A DNA stretch of 64,000 nucleotides from Peronospora farinosa (GCA_947646735.1 CANTFK010000270.1:186001-250000), one strand, 5' to 3'; shown: positions 21,833 to 34,500, counted from the first letter of the stretch. Made by a program: numbers and translations. The notes: generated by a model from the sequence alone, not told the origin.

Positions 21833-22474
21833 TGTAGTGGAGCTGCACAGCTCTTTAGCCAGAGGAAGACTTTAGGCTGAAAGCCTCTTAGTTCTAGAGA
21901 ACTAAATAGAGTTAAGGCTAAAAGCCACTTAGTTCTAAGGAACTAATCAAACGACTTAAAGTCACCCTGTTCTAAGGAACGAGGAAAGAGACTTTAAGTC
22001 AGTCAAGCAATAAGCTTAAGGTTCAGAGAACCAACGCACAGAGTGCAAGAACAAGCTAGAAGCTTACAGGTTCAGAGAACCAACGCACGAAGTGCACAAG
22101 AGAACAACTCAGAACGACTTGCGATCTTAAACTCAAAATAAGAACTGATTTTATTTATGCTTTAAGATTTTATGAATAGTCCTACTCTAAGTACACTACA
22201 CTAAATTAATTACTATAATAGAAATTATGATATGCAGACTTTGCTATTGGACGACGTATCGTCTAAACATCTGTGTATGATGTACTTAGTACAGCGTTAT
22301 CGACTTATCGAATCCTAATCGATAAGATACGGTATTACCGAATACCGTATCTTTAACGCTTATACTTAATACCTCTCTAAAGAAAAGTATCATAATGCAT
22401 TATATGCAATACAAAGGGGAGTTTAACCGTAAACTCTCGGAAAGACGCTACAACCGTCGTGTAACCCCTTTACA
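21833..22474 (-). repeat. LTR3 (5' LTR of B and 3' LTR of C)
   Basis: 642 bp, TGTA...TACA, shared between B and C. It is close to LTR1 but has its own variants (CTCTAAAGAAAAGTATC). Confidence 0.9.
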
Positions 22475-22486
22475 CCCTCCCCCACC
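22475..22486 (-). other. Polypurine tract of element C
   Basis: GGTGGGGGAGGG on the element strand, next to LTR3. Confidence 0.7.
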
Positions 22487-22585
22487 AGACTGACGTTCCC
22501 ATAAAATGGCACTCGACATTTTTCCTCTTTAAGGTAGTGCTTTAGCTAACGCTTAAAACCTCACGGTTGGTTCACGGCACCTAAC

Positions 22586-23869
22586 ATGACGCCTCCTGGC
22601 AGTGAGTCACAGACTCTTCGGGACCTCATTGAAGACAATTTTGACGAAGCGGTTGATTACGAAAGTGAAACCGTCTTTGTGGGACCCGATGGTTCCCCTT
22701 TAGCCACCCTCACGGGTGAAGATGACACTAGTCATGCGCCGAATCCGTTCCCTGAACGTGGTGCTGCAGATGCGCTAACAGCGTTACGTGACCCGCCTGA
22801 CGTATCATCAACGGTGACGGTTACCAACCAACTCGACGAGCAGCAACAGCATACCATCGACTAAGAGGAAGGTGCCAAGCGCCGGACGAAGAATATGGCG
22901 AGGCTTCAGGACCACCGACAGTATAGGTCCAAACCACCTACAGTGTAAGAACGCCTTAAGGAGGCATCTGGACATTCTCTTTCTGGCTGGGCCATTGGGC
23001 CTGAGGCCATTTCACCCGAGGATGTTGCAACGAGAACTGCCCTTCGACAACGATATCTGGAACCTCATATTACTACACAAAGCCAACACTTGGCACGCCT
23101 TAACAGGCAAGTGCGCGGTGCGCCAGTTCCTCCCATAAAGGGTGTTCCCATCCTTCTGTTCGCGGGGAAAACCGAGGAAGAAGAAGACACGGCTTTTAGC
23201 CGCTGGGCGCATTATGCGCGACGTTTAAGCAGCATGTGGGCCCTACAAGAAAGTGCCGATGTGGCCGATGTTCGTCTTGAACGGAAAATGACTTACGATT
23301 ACGCTAAATTGAAGGCCCGGGGAATATTGAAATTCCAACGAACGCATTATGCGTCTGCTACCCAGCACCCCAATGTTTCGGCTACACCTGTAGCCGCGAG
23401 TCCGCGACAGGCCGAGGCCGCTAACTCGCCTGCCCCCACCACTACTGGTGAGAAGCGTCACCGCCAACAGGCTGACCCTGCGCACGACGCTCAAAAACGT
23501 CCACGGCGTATGGGCAATCCTGCCGAAGGGGAGCCTTGAACTCCCATGAGTCCCACGACTCGAGATATCCCCGCCACTTAACCAGATACTGGTTTTGACC
23601 ATGGCGGCGACGTTTCTGCAACAGACGTTCAACATGGAACTGAAGGTTCCCCTGTCCATCAAGCAAAGCCGGAGGAGGCCGGTGTATCGGCACAATCTCT
23701 TGTCGAGCTTCTTCAAGAGGTGCGGTCCCTCCGTGCGGATATGCAGTCGATGAAATCCCGTCTTGAGTCACTGGAAGAGAGACGAACCCGAGTTCAGGGT
23801 AAGCTTGACCTGTTAGTGCAGATTATTCGCCCCGTGACAATGCCGATGAAATCGGCGCGAGCGCCTTAG
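22586..23869 (+). pseudogene. Element C antisense ORF, full length but with stops
   Basis: From ATG to TAG this copy is exactly 1284 bp (428 codons) with no net indel. It therefore shows the ancestral length and frame. Substitutions created stops at about 22862, 22947, 23537 and 23579, the first two shared with A. The C-terminal 50 codons form a heptad-rich coiled coil ending KSARAP. Confidence 0.7.
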
Positions 23870-24892
23870 CGTCTATTTGGGACGGATCCCGATATGGTTT
23901 CAGCGTTTTGACGTAGAATACAGGATGTGTACGCAATTTGCGCGGCAAATTAAGCGTATACGCTGTGCTTTTTTGGCAATGACCGTAAAGGGTCCGATAA
24001 AGAGCGGACGCAACTTCGTCTTAACGACAGCAGATACTACATTGGTAGGTAGATTTTTAGCATTAAGTAATACTTGGTGTTCGACCTCATAATCATTAAT
24101 CCCCCCGACTTCTGCCTTTAGCATCTGTATATTCTTTTTGTTTATCTTGACTATCAGCCATTGCATCTTGCACATGTCGTAAGACATTTAGTCGCGTTGC
24201 GAGAAACGCATTTACCTGTTTCTTAACAGTATTAGGGCTGACATCAAGAAGCCGATCGGCAACCTCTCCCCCACCAAGTCCTGAACCACTCGGTGGTAGC
24301 GTTAACGGAGCGCGTGGGTGTGTGAGACCATTCACATAGAACGGAGTGTAGCCGGTAGAGGCGTGCATGGAGTTATTGAGTGCAAACACGACTACAGCTC
24401 CACCTCTTAGGCACTTAAGCACACAATGCGGAGGATATCTTCAACAACGCGATTTACGCGCTCGGTTTGACCATCGGTCTGCGGATGATCCGCTGTGGAC
24501 ATGTACAAACGGGTGCCCATCACCTAAAAGACGGACTTCCAAAATTTACTCGTAAAACGAGGATCACGATCAGAAACAATTGCCACTGGCAAGCCATGTT
24601 GGCGAAACACACGATCGATAAACAGCTCCGCTGTACCCACACCATCGATCGAGTCTGGTACAGCCGCTGAGTGAGCCATCTTGTTCAAACGGTCAGCAAA
24701 GACTACAATACCTGTATTGCCATGCGAATCTTTCGGTAGACCAAATACAAAATCCATGCTAATGGACTCCCAGCACCCAGTGGGAATAGGAAAACTAGCC
24801 AGCGGCGCTGCCGAATGGGGTTAGGGTTTCACCCGCTGACACGTTTCACACGTACGCACATATGTACTCACCCATTTGTATAATTTGGGCCA
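23442..24892 (-). pseudogene. Element C integrase and chromodomain, decayed
   Basis: Same pieces as in A: core 24524-24757 (MDFVFGLPKDSHGNTG, SDRDPRFTSKFW), middle 24096-24422, GPF/Y module 23900-24187 and an open chromodomain 23442-23771. The deletion near 24405 and the stop near 24823 are the ones in A. One extra one-base deletion (23965-23975, six T after GTGC against seven in A) alters the tail. Confidence 0.85.
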
Positions 24893-27120
24893 TCAATAAC
24901 TTTGGCATACCGCCCCATAGGTCTTTTCACGACCCAAATGACCACCGATGGCGGTGTCATGTACCTCATAGAGGATACGATACTTCAGGTCCTCGTCATG
25001 AGGAACCGGAAGATCCGCCACATCTGTACGATAGTACAACAGCCCCTTATCGATAGAATATTGATGGAGGCTCGCACGTAATCGTGCCGACAATTTAAAG
25101 TCGGAGTCTTTAAACTCATCACTGCCAAGAGCATGTAGCAACGCTATACAGTGATCATCTTTAGCATACGACGATCGAACGAGATCAATGATAGAAGACG
25201 ACAACGTCGTAACATGAGCAAGCTCATAGTCAGGTCTGCGTGACAACGCATCAGCCAAAGCATTTTGCTTGCCCGGCTTATATTTCACCTCGAAATTATA
25301 TTCGGCAAAGAATGACAGCCATCTGGCCATTCTCTGCGAAAGATGCGGCGACTGAGTCGTAGTGCGTAAAGACGCATGATCGGTATAGATCACAAAAGAC
25401 TTTGAGCCCAGCAGATGAACTCTGAATTTGACCAAGGCATACTTCATCGCAAGTATCTCTTTGTCGTGAACTGGATAGTTCTTTTCTGCAGCTTTCAGCT
25501 GGCGAGATTCAAAAACGATTACACGCTCACGGCTTTCATCATCTGTTTGTAACAGAGCACTGCCAATGGCAAAATCCGACGCGTCACAGACGACGCTAAA
25601 CGGTCTGGCAAAGCCAATATAGGAGCATGAAGAAGGCTAGCCTTCACCGCTTGAAAAGCATCCTCATGTTCGGCATGCCAACACCATTCCACATCCTTCT
25701 TAAGGAGATTGGATAACGGCCGAGCCATATCAGCGTAATTCTCGCTGTACTTGTGTAAGTAATTGGCAAGGCCAAGCCATTTACGCAAGTCCTTCTGAGA
25801 ATGTGGAAAAGGCCAGTCGACTATGGCTTTGACCTTGGCGGGATCCGCTATGAGGCCTCGTTTTCCAATGAAGCACCCTAGAAAGGTAATTTCTTCGGCC
25901 CCGAAGATGCACTTAGATGCATTAGCATATAATTTATTAGTGCGCATGCATTCGAGCACAGCTCGTAAATGAACAATATGGTTCTCAATATCTGACCGCC
26001 CTTGTTCAGCTCGACAATGAACAAAAATGTCATCAAAGTACGTCTTTGCATAACTTCGATGGGGTCGAAACAATTGCTTCACCAAACGGTTAAACGTAGC
26101 CGGAGCATTAGATAGCCCCTGGGGCATCACTAACCACTCTCAGAGCATACCGCTCGGAGTACTAACAGCAGTAAGCGGAATATCGCTAGCTCGCATGAGC
26201 AATTGGTAATAACCATCGACTAAGTCGAGCTCACTGTACATGGTACAACCGACCATATTGTTCTGAAGAACATCCTTCCTAGGTATCGGTGTCTGTGCAG
26301 GTATAGTGGCCGCATTGAGCTTATTATAAGCATGTACGATACGCCATTTACCATTCGGTTTCTTAACACAGAAAGTGGATGCCGAGTGCGGAGATTTGCT
26401 CTCGCGCACCATTCCTGCCGCGTGCTTTGAACGAAAGAACTCGTCAATGACGTCACACTGTTCTTTGGATAAAGGCCACTGCCGTGTTACGCAGTATTTG
26501 GTTCCGGGAACCAAGTCAATTTCATGACGTACACCCCTATCAAGTGGTAGAACCGACGGTGGATCGTGACACACCACGTCCTGGAATTCCTTAACTAAAG
26601 GATAGTAGGTATCCGAAGGGTTCTTCAGAATAGATGCCCCACTACGTGCACTTAGTGCCGCTTTTGTATCTTCAATTACTGTCTCATCGACAAGCGAGGA
26701 TGAGTTCAGCTCGAGGTTAGGTCGAATGACCACCATATCGGATAGAGCACCTGCCTTCAAGGCCTGATTAAATTCATCCACAGACATTTCGTCTAGCTCT
26801 AAAAGAGCATTTAATGATGGGAGGGCCTCAAGGTCAACCTCACCATCTACATCACCTGTCACTCCGTTGACCAGGGTGTACAACTGGTCACTAACATTAC
26901 TACGCGATAAAACAGACGCTTTGCGTCTCGCAGCCGCCATCTGGCGACGCTGCCGTCTCATTGACGAGACCGTACCATTAAAAGTAATTGGAATACCATC
27001 ATCTCCAAGGTCAACAGATCCCTTGACCTTAAGCTGCCCTATGCGAGGGCCGATGTCAATATTGACATCCAGTGGGTCACTAGTACCAGTGACTTCACTA
27101 ACAAGGTCATCAACCTTCAC
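24893..27120 (-). pseudogene. Element C reverse transcriptase and RNase H, decayed
   Basis: RT runs 27120-26140 up to a stop at GML, resumes 26130-25519 with [11 protein letters not shown], and RNase H follows at 25447-24893. It is near-identical to A, including the deletion that removes part of the GRPDPD-like segment near 25605. Not functional. Confidence 0.85.
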
Positions 27121-27246
27121 TTATTTTATTCGAGAGCCGATGTCATTACCGACATCGAGTGAGTCACTAGTACCAGTGACTTCACTAGCAAGGTCATCGA
27201 CCTTCACTTGCTCTATACGAGAGCCGATGTCATTACCGACATCCAG
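27052..27246 (-). repeat. 87-bp tandem repeat in the C linker
   Basis: Same repeat as in A, displaced by 14,394 bp. Confidence 0.8.
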
Positions 27247-27291
27247 TGTCTCAATATTACTTTGAGTATCACTCAACGGAGTTCGTGCCGC

Positions 27292-28943
27292 TCAACTAGG
27301 TGTCATTGAGCTTTGCTCGGCACTATTATTATTGACATTGGAGTTTATCAATTCAGACACTCCAATGTCCAGCACACTAACTGAATCAGTTAATGGCTCG
27401 CGCCGATAGCACTTTTGTTTTCTAGCGAAGGCGGGTTCATGACTCTCCAAAGCTTCGCTAGGAACATTGCGCGTGGCGCCTAAGATTTTAAATCTCCAAT
27501 CGATCCCTGGCTCATGGCGTTCCAGCCAGGCCATACCGAGAATAAGATCATATCGCGAGTCCAAATCTAGGACAAGACAGCGTTTAACGCTATTGAAGTC
27601 TAAGAACTTCACACCTAAGTTCAACGGAACTTTAGGAACGGTGACACGTACACCTGTTGCGAGACGAACGGTTATACTGTCACCCTCTTGCGCTTTTAGC
27701 GCTTCAGCATACAGCTTTCTTCCTTCAAGGGAACGACGTCGGACATATTTACTTGACGCCCCTAAGTAAATTATAATTGACCATGATTTCTCAAAACCCT
27801 TAACGGTTGCCGACACAACCAACAAGCCTGGCTTGTAATCTTGTTCCATGGAAGCATCCACAGAACCACCTGGAGATAAGCCCTGTTTACATTTACCTCC
27901 TAAAGATTCAACAGAACTTAGTTCTTTCCCAGTAGGGCGCCCCGCGCCTACTGGGAGTTGACGTTTTCCCCCTGCGGTGCTCGCCTTTTGGCTAGGAGCA
28001 GGGTTTCGGCTCTGCCGATTTGAACCTTGCTTTCGCAACGGACAGCTAGGGCAGAGATGCCTAGTGCTTCCGCACATGTAACATCTACGGATGTTACCTT
28101 GCTGCTCAGCAGCTTGAAGCTCAGCTTCTTCAGCATGGCTGAGGTCCATGGGTTCTTCCCTGTTAAATGTATTTGATTGATACCATGGCAGACCATATCA
28201 ACCAGATTTAAAAATTAAATTCAGCGTTTAACGCTATGCTTACTGCCTCTTCGAAAGTCGAAGGCTGGACACGGAAAACTTCCGTCCTGGGGACCCCACT
28301 ACGAAGTCCTTTCATAAGAATGGTTACTCGGACTTCATCTGCTAGTGGGTCCTGCTGCATAGCAGCAATTAGAGTTCTTAACTCTTGGACATAGTCCGAC
28401 AATTCTTTTTTACCCTGTTGGGTAGCTAAGAAGCGTGAGCGCACACGATAAGCCTGATTAGGCGGTGCAAAAACATGCTTTTTAAGCATTTCCCAGGTGG
28501 GGAATGCAGCATTTACAGAGACATCGCTCGTTAGAGCCCACTCTCTAGCTCTTCCACCGAGCTTCGAAATGGCCAAGCCAACTCGTTGCTTATCTGATAC
28601 AAGCATGGCGGCATCCATTGCCATTTCAATTTCTTGGATCCAGAGGAGAAGATTTTCTCCCTCCTTCCCCTCAAAAGTCTTTACGTTCAAAACGAGTGGG
28701 CGAGCCTTTCACTCTGCATCGGGCACAGGTACCGGGAGATGTACTGTGTAGGCGCCGCTGACGCTGCCTGGTCATGGACCTGCTCAAGCAGCTTTAGCTC
28801 ATAACGCATAAAGGCCTCAAGGCGAGCATTGAGGCCTCCGGGCCCTGGAACAAAAGAGCCTCGATTTGATCGGGTTCAACAAACGCAGATAATTTATCTA
28901 GTGCAAGTCGTTGCGCCTCAGAGAGGTGATTTTGATTCTCCAT
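27292..28943 (-). pseudogene. Element C gag and protease, decayed
   Basis: Gag starts at the ATG at 28943 and breaks near 28850 and 28710. The capsid part is 28208-28690 and gag plus protease 27292-28149. The knuckle reads [14 protein letters not shown]. The protease active site is IIIYLGASS, so the catalytic Asp is gone, as in A. The capsid lacks a few codons near 28470 compared with B. Confidence 0.85.
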
Positions 28944-28983
28944 TCTAACAGAGGGTCAATCTTTAAAGACTCAGGTGTAAGAT

Positions 28984-29001
28984 TGACTACAAGTGCTACC
29001 A
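28984..29001 (-). other. Primer-binding site of element C
   Basis: Same 18 bases as in A and B, two bases from LTR4. Confidence 0.5.
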
Positions 29002-29003
29002 AG

Positions 29004-29643
29004 TGTAGTGGAGCTGCACAGCTCTTTAGCCAGAGGAGACTTGAGGCTGAAAGCCTCTTAGTTCTAGAGAACTAAATAGAGTTAAGGCTAAAAGCCACTT
29101 AGTTCTAAGGAACTAATCAAACGACTTAAAGTCACCCTGTTCTAAGGAACGAGGAAAGAAACTTTCAGTCAGTCAAGCAATAAGCTTAAGGTTCAGAGAA
29201 CCAACGCACAGAGTGCAAGAACAAGCTAGAAGCTTACAGGTTCAGAGAACCAACGCACGAAGTGCACAAGAGAACAACTCAGAACGACTTGCGATCTTAA
29301 ACTCAAAATAAGAACTGAATTTATTTATGCTTTAAGATTTTATGAATAGTCCTACTCTAAGTACACTACACTAAATTAATTACTATAATAGAAATTATGA
29401 TATGCAGACTTTGCTATTGGACGACGTATCGTCTAAACATCTGTGTATGATGTACTTAGTACAGCGTTATCGACTTATCGAATCCTAATCGATAAGATAC
29501 GGTATTACCGAATACCGTATCTTTAACGCTTATACTTAATACCTCTCTAAAAAAAGTATCATAATGCATTATATGCAATACAAAGGGGAGTTTAACCGTA
29601 AACTCTCGGAAAGACGCTACAACCGTCGTGTAACCCCGTTACA
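29004..29643 (-). repeat. LTR4 (5' LTR of C)
   Basis: 640 bp, TGTA...TACA. Right end of the array; followed by TGAAT, close to the TGATT that precedes LTR1. Confidence 0.9.
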
Positions 29644-29745
29644 TGAATAACGATGCTCTAAATCGGCAGCATTAAAGTCCTTCAAAGTCCTAAATTTTAT
29701 CTTGACGGCGGTCTCCGCCTCCCGCTCAAAGTTTTTAGACCAAAT

Positions 29746-29770
29746 TTGTAACGGGCTCACCCCGTTACAA
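29746..29770. repeat. Inverted repeat related to the LTR terminus
   Basis: TGTAACGGG...CCCGTTACA forms a 9-bp stem with a short loop. The right arm with its flank (CCCCGTTACA) equals the last ten bases of LTR4, about 126 bp away. Confidence 0.5.
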
Positions 29771-30192
29771 AATTTCATATCCGGTCATAGATGCATCTTG
29801 GTTGTCATGCTCGTCCTTGGTTTCCTTAATCATTTCAAGAAGCTCCATCGTCACGCCGTCGGTCCAGACGAATCGAGCTGAAACAGCCGCCACGCGTTTT
29901 TTCTCTTTCAGTTCCTTTTTCAATTTTCTACGCAAGGCCACTTCTTGTTTTTCGGCAGTCTTCTCGTGCTTTTGCTTCTCTTTGGCTGCTTTCATTTCCT
30001 CCTTCTTCTTCTTTGCTTGTTACATTTCTGCTCTAGTGCGGCACTTTTTTTCGAGACAGTTTCGGAGCCTTCTCCTCCTTTTCTTCTTCTTTTCCCTCCT
30101 CCTCTCGGGAACCATTTTCGGAGCTTTTAGAGCATAGTCTGGGTTCTGTATCACTCGCAGTTGTGGAGTCGTTGGGGTCAGAGTCACTCATG
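29765..30192 (-). pseudogene. Decayed gene with Lys/Glu-rich region and Myb/SANT-like motif
   Basis: An ATG at 30192 opens MSDSDPNDSTTASD and an acidic to basic Glu/Lys-rich stretch. The frame is broken by a frameshift near 30055 and a stop near 30020. It is open again at 29765-29995, with RFVWTDGVTMELLEMIKETK. The spacing of the Trp and the following helix resembles Myb/SANT-like DNA-binding domains found in many transposon-derived genes. The end (TGYEIL) is followed by a stop inside an inverted repeat. It lies just outside the array. The family call is tentative. Confidence 0.45.
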
Positions 30193-30934
30193 GTGCAAGG
30201 AACCACAAAACGAACTAGAAATTGTTGGAGAATGTTGCACAGATGTTACAGCTCTAATAAATTATTTAATTTGTACCCGTAGTTGTAAATTCAAAGCCTC
30301 AAAATTGTAATTAAAAGACGTTTTTAGCACACCCCACTTAGCCTATAAGTCTTCCTCTGACTTAAGAGCTACGTAGCTCCGCCATAAGGGTCATGCGCAT
30401 GTTGTATTCCCAGTAGTAGTCATTTTTACTCCCCAGGAGGACTTCGACGCGCTTAGTGGTCATAGCTTGAGCCTTCTGTCTAATAGCTTACCAGCTAAAA
30501 CCTTGCAAATGTTTACCTGTTGAGATGAGATTGTTATAGGCAAATGCCAAAGTGATAGAACAAAGCCCTTACTCCTCATGTCCTTCTATGATACACTTAA
30601 GTCTTATGTGTAACGCCTAGTTCCTCTCGACAGATGAAACGTTGCGCACATCATCATCATCATCATCATCATCAAGTGGTAATCAACGGATGTTTTTATA
30701 CATGCACATCTACAATATCCCAACAGTTACGAGTTTCTTGATTAACGCTAAATAAATTCTTCTAAAACTCAAAGAAATTCCCGACCTGAACAAGTCTTAA
30801 TCAATCGATCGGGTGAGTTCATCTTATCGTCCAATCGCCATACACAACTGAAACACTGAAAAAAGTCGCACACTACGTAGAACTTCCACTGTCACACTCA
30901 CACACAGACACAGACAGACACCAGTTGGACCATT
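30193..30934. other. Intergenic, with a (CAT)n microsatellite
   Basis: No coding frame is supported. A run of nearly nine CAT units lies at 30649-30674. Confidence 0.6.
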
Positions 30935-31341
30935 ATGGCGAGCAACGAATTACGACTCAAGTTTCTCTTTGCTAACCAAGATGGCGTCCACGTCGTCTTG
31001 AGCTTTCCCAAGACAGCAACCGTGGCACAAGTAAAGACCCGTCTCATGCGCAGTTGGCCTGAAAGTACGTGACAGTTGAAGCGCAGTCAGATGTTTGGTC
31101 CCTTTTGTCACTAATACCACAGTCTTTTGTAGACGTGCCATCTGTGAAAGACACGAAAGCGGTTCGATTTGTTTGTATGGGACGCGGTATTTTACAAGAT
31201 ACGCAAAAATTGGGATCTGCTGTTCCGGTCTTTGACACGCATCCGACGCCTGTAAATGTCTCGGTGAATTACAAGCCTCAGCCGACGGTGCGAGGTACGC
31301 GTGCTCTGCTGCACAAGGTCCGACGCTTAGTGGGGAACTAG
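30935..31341 (+). CDS. Ubiquitin-fold protein (UBL3/MUB-like), two exons
   Basis: Exon 1 is 30935-31064 and exon 2 is 31133-31341. The intron has GTACGT and TTTGTAG ends, and the phases join to a 112-residue protein. The sequence runs LRLKFLFANQDGVHVVLSFP, then TVAQVKTRLMRSWPE, then AVRFVCMGRGILQDTQKLGS. This order (beta hairpin, helix, RLIYQGR-like strand) matches the ubiquitin-like fold of UBL3/MUB proteins, which in other eukaryotes are lipid-anchored at the plasma membrane. The C-terminus (RRLVGN) has no CAAX box, so that anchoring is not supported here. Other ubiquitin-like families remain possible. Confidence 0.7.
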
Positions 31342-31599
31342 CTGGGCTGACTATTGCTGCTGCTGCTGGTCGTTTGCTTAGAAGCTACACGGAGTCACGT
31401 TGCGACGAAAACGGAAGAATTGACAGGATGTGGCTGTGTCATTTGCTAGAACTGACCTGCTTGCTACTTTACTACAAGGATGTACAACAACAACACACTC
31501 GCTCGCTCTCTCTCTCTCTGTTGGACTCTTTTTTTTAAGTTATTGAAAACACGAGCCAATTAATCGAGGATTCAAGTACTAGCGAGTACTTCTTTTGTC
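31342..31599. other. Convergent spacer between UBL gene and LTN1
   Basis: Contains a short CTCTCTCT run near 31503-31520. No gene seen. Confidence 0.5.
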
Positions 31600-34500
31600 T
31601 TAGCAAAATGGTTGTTGGCATATTGGACATTTGTTCTTGCCCGACTGGTTGAACCATTTGTACAGACACGAGTTGTGGTACTTGTTGCTGCATGTCTTGC
31701 AAGCTAATGACGGTAGACTCATGTTCTTGGGATTTAGGATCGAGTAGCAGATTGGACACGGTTCGACACCTTCAAACTCCTTGTCCACGTTGTGCTTCCA
31801 CAGTAGTACGGCGTCCAGGAGTGAGCCATCGCGAGATGATGTCACGCGGATAATCTGCAGTACCCAGCGACGCCAGCGATCTTCGGAAATACCAATGCGC
31901 TTTGTGCACTCAACTTCCACGCACCGTAATGGGTAGGAAGATGACACACGCACCACCATTTCCAAAGCACACTCGTCCTTGACATAAGTTGTCGTTATCT
32001 CGCGAGACACACGACTACCCTTTACGGTCATTTCTTCGTCGTCCCATGATGCACCAGCAGAAGAGGAGCTTTCGCTAGCATTCTGGATAAGCTTCAGCTC
32101 CGATGCAAGAACCGAAGGGGTGATATAGTCTTCAAAGTACTTGGCAGCCCAGCTACGCGTAGCGCGCGAGCAATCATCATTCCACCAGGACCGCACCATC
32201 GCTGGAAGACGAACCACCGTACGGAAGAAAACGCGAGTACCAAGCTCAAAGATGCGCGTCTTGTGGAGGCTCCATAATTCATCGTCCTCACTTTTTTCCA
32301 AATCCTCTACGGCAAACAGCGTCGTATCTTTTAGTTCTGAGATCGCTGCCTTCGATGAAGACTGGGATTCTTGCGATAATAACGCAGAACTAAAGTTCAA
32401 GAAGTTTGTAAGCATCCCGTGACGCGTTACGTACGAGCTTAAAGAAGACGCGATCAGCGTGGAGGAAGCCCCTTCACCATCACGATTGCTTTCCCCGCTA
32501 CTTCCACTAGAAGGAAAAAGTTGCAGGAATATATCCCAGAGTAGCAATTTTCCCATGATGTCCTCCCGCTCCTGCACCTTTTGCTTACGGCTACGCATGC
32601 GAATAGTTGTAGGACTCGTTTCGCCATTTCGGTCAGCAAACACAGCACGCAGCGCTGCGCGTAATGCCTTTGGAATGAGCAGTCTGGACAACGCGGACTC
32701 TGTCGCAGCCTCATCTTCAGCGTTTACATCGATTGCACTTGTATCGTAATGACGCAAGCGGAGCGCGCCGCTGTACGAGGCGAGAATATATAGCAATACA
32801 CGCAGCAGTGGCTGCAGCGGGTAGCGTTTTCCATTGAAAAGTGATGCTAGCGTATCGATGCCACCAAAAGATTCCAGGACAAGCCGATTCACGTGATCAA
32901 TATCATGAATGCTTGTAAGAGTTGCGTGCAATGCCGGGAGCGCAAGTGCTAGCAACTTCTCAACGTTGAACGAAAGGCTTACAAGCTGAAAGCACTGTGA
33001 CGGAGACGCTAACGCCACGTACGTCGTTACAATACTTGCCTTCAGCTCAGCACTCTCAGAAAGTCCACATAGCACCGTTGACAGAAGAGCCTCTCGGTAG
33101 TGGGCAGCAAGCTCTTGAAGCGCGTCTGGGTTCGAGTTATGCATTGCAATAATGAGGTCCATCAAAACTAGCCGTGCGATGACTAGCTCATTCGAGTAGG
33201 CAAGCACAATCTGCTCCTCGTCACCCTTTACAATTTTGCGGGCGCCAAGGATAGCACTGCGTTTGTGGATTCGGAGTGCAGCAATTTTGGCAGTCTCTGA
33301 CTTGCCAGCAATCCCATGCGTCAAAACCAAACTTGCCAGCTTTCCCCACATGTCACAAAAACCCGAAGTTGCATTTTTCAGACATAATGAGAGAGAACCC
33401 ACGTACTCAACTATAGCGACCCATTCAACAATTTCTACCACAATTGACGAACTTGGCGCCAGCATCTCAACTAGTCGCCGCATAGTTAACTCCTGAGTCG
33501 ACAGGCTGATAACTTCTTCATTGGCAAGACGGGAAGTAATCGGTAGTTTCTTTTCTTCTTTGACTGCCCACGACACCAATCGCAAATACTGAAATAAACC
33601 CGTCGTGAGCTCGGAAATAATATCATGATCACATAAAGCAAAAAATCCCTTTACTGCTGCGACGGCTTCATCACTGGCTTCGTCACTGGCTTCATTTTCC
33701 ACACAAATCGCACGAAATAGTGAGATAGCAACCGTTTGGGCAGCTTTCGCCTGCCAATCGCCATTCAGGTCCACTAATTCTTGGACGAATAATGTTCGTG
33801 CCGCGATGGAGCTAAACCTAGTAAGCACTTCGATATATATATTGTCCAGCTTCTCATGTTGATCTGGTGTAAGCAAACTCACGCTTTGGCTCGTAGCAGC
33901 AACAATCTGATCTTTATCCAAGAAGACAAAGTTGCGATATTCTGCAAGGTCATCTATGAGCTTGCCCTGGCACTGTGTAAGTGCATCTGCAAGCACCTTG
34001 TTTATAAGTCCCGACGACAGTTTCAGCGCTTCGTACAAACGATCAAAAGTCAAATAACTTTCCACCACCTCCACCAACGCAACATCCCTCTGGATATGGT
34101 CATTGGAGTGAAACACTACCCACGACACCGCGTGAGTGACATCTAGATCCACCAACTTTGCAACAAGTGCAACTGCCGAGTCTTCATTCTTCAATGCCAA
34201 CGATTCGAAGTAAGCTTGCAAAATATCCACGATTTGTTCATCTGCACAGACTTCCCCCAATCCCGACAACACTCGACTATAGAATAGCTTCTGTCGAGAA
34301 TCATCTGGACATCTTAAGTTAACAGCGTCCAGTTTTTCCACCAACTGAGAGACAGTGAAAAACGCCTGATCGGCACCAAGCTGCACGAAGCTCTTGACAT
34401 ACGCTGTAAACAGCTTAGCATTGAAAGACGTATCAAGCGTATTTGCAAGAAAAAAATCGTTGATATGCCCAGCCAGCTCGTTTACGAATATCTCCGTTCG

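Larger units (their letters stand above)
7440..29643 (-). mobile_element. Tandem array of three Ty3/Gypsy elements sharing LTRs
   Basis: Four LTRs of 640-643 bp alternate with three internal regions (A 8081-14617, B 15261-21832, C 22475-29003), all on -. Neighbouring elements share an LTR. That is the product of recombination between LTRs rather than of separate insertions. Each internal region has a polypurine tract at its left and a primer-binding site at its right. A and C differ at few positions and share lesions that B lacks. The array is bounded by TGATT on the left and TGAAT on the right, a possible diverged target-site duplication. Confidence 0.85.

Noticed and set aside
7440..29643. 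Regular 640-bp repeats considered as a satellite or CRISPR-like array
   Set aside because: Units are LTRs with TG/CA ends, PBS and PPT, separated by gag-pol; a retrotransposon explains them fully.
30649..30674. CAT repeat considered as part of a His- or Ile-rich coding region
   Set aside because: No open frame continues through it; simple microsatellite.
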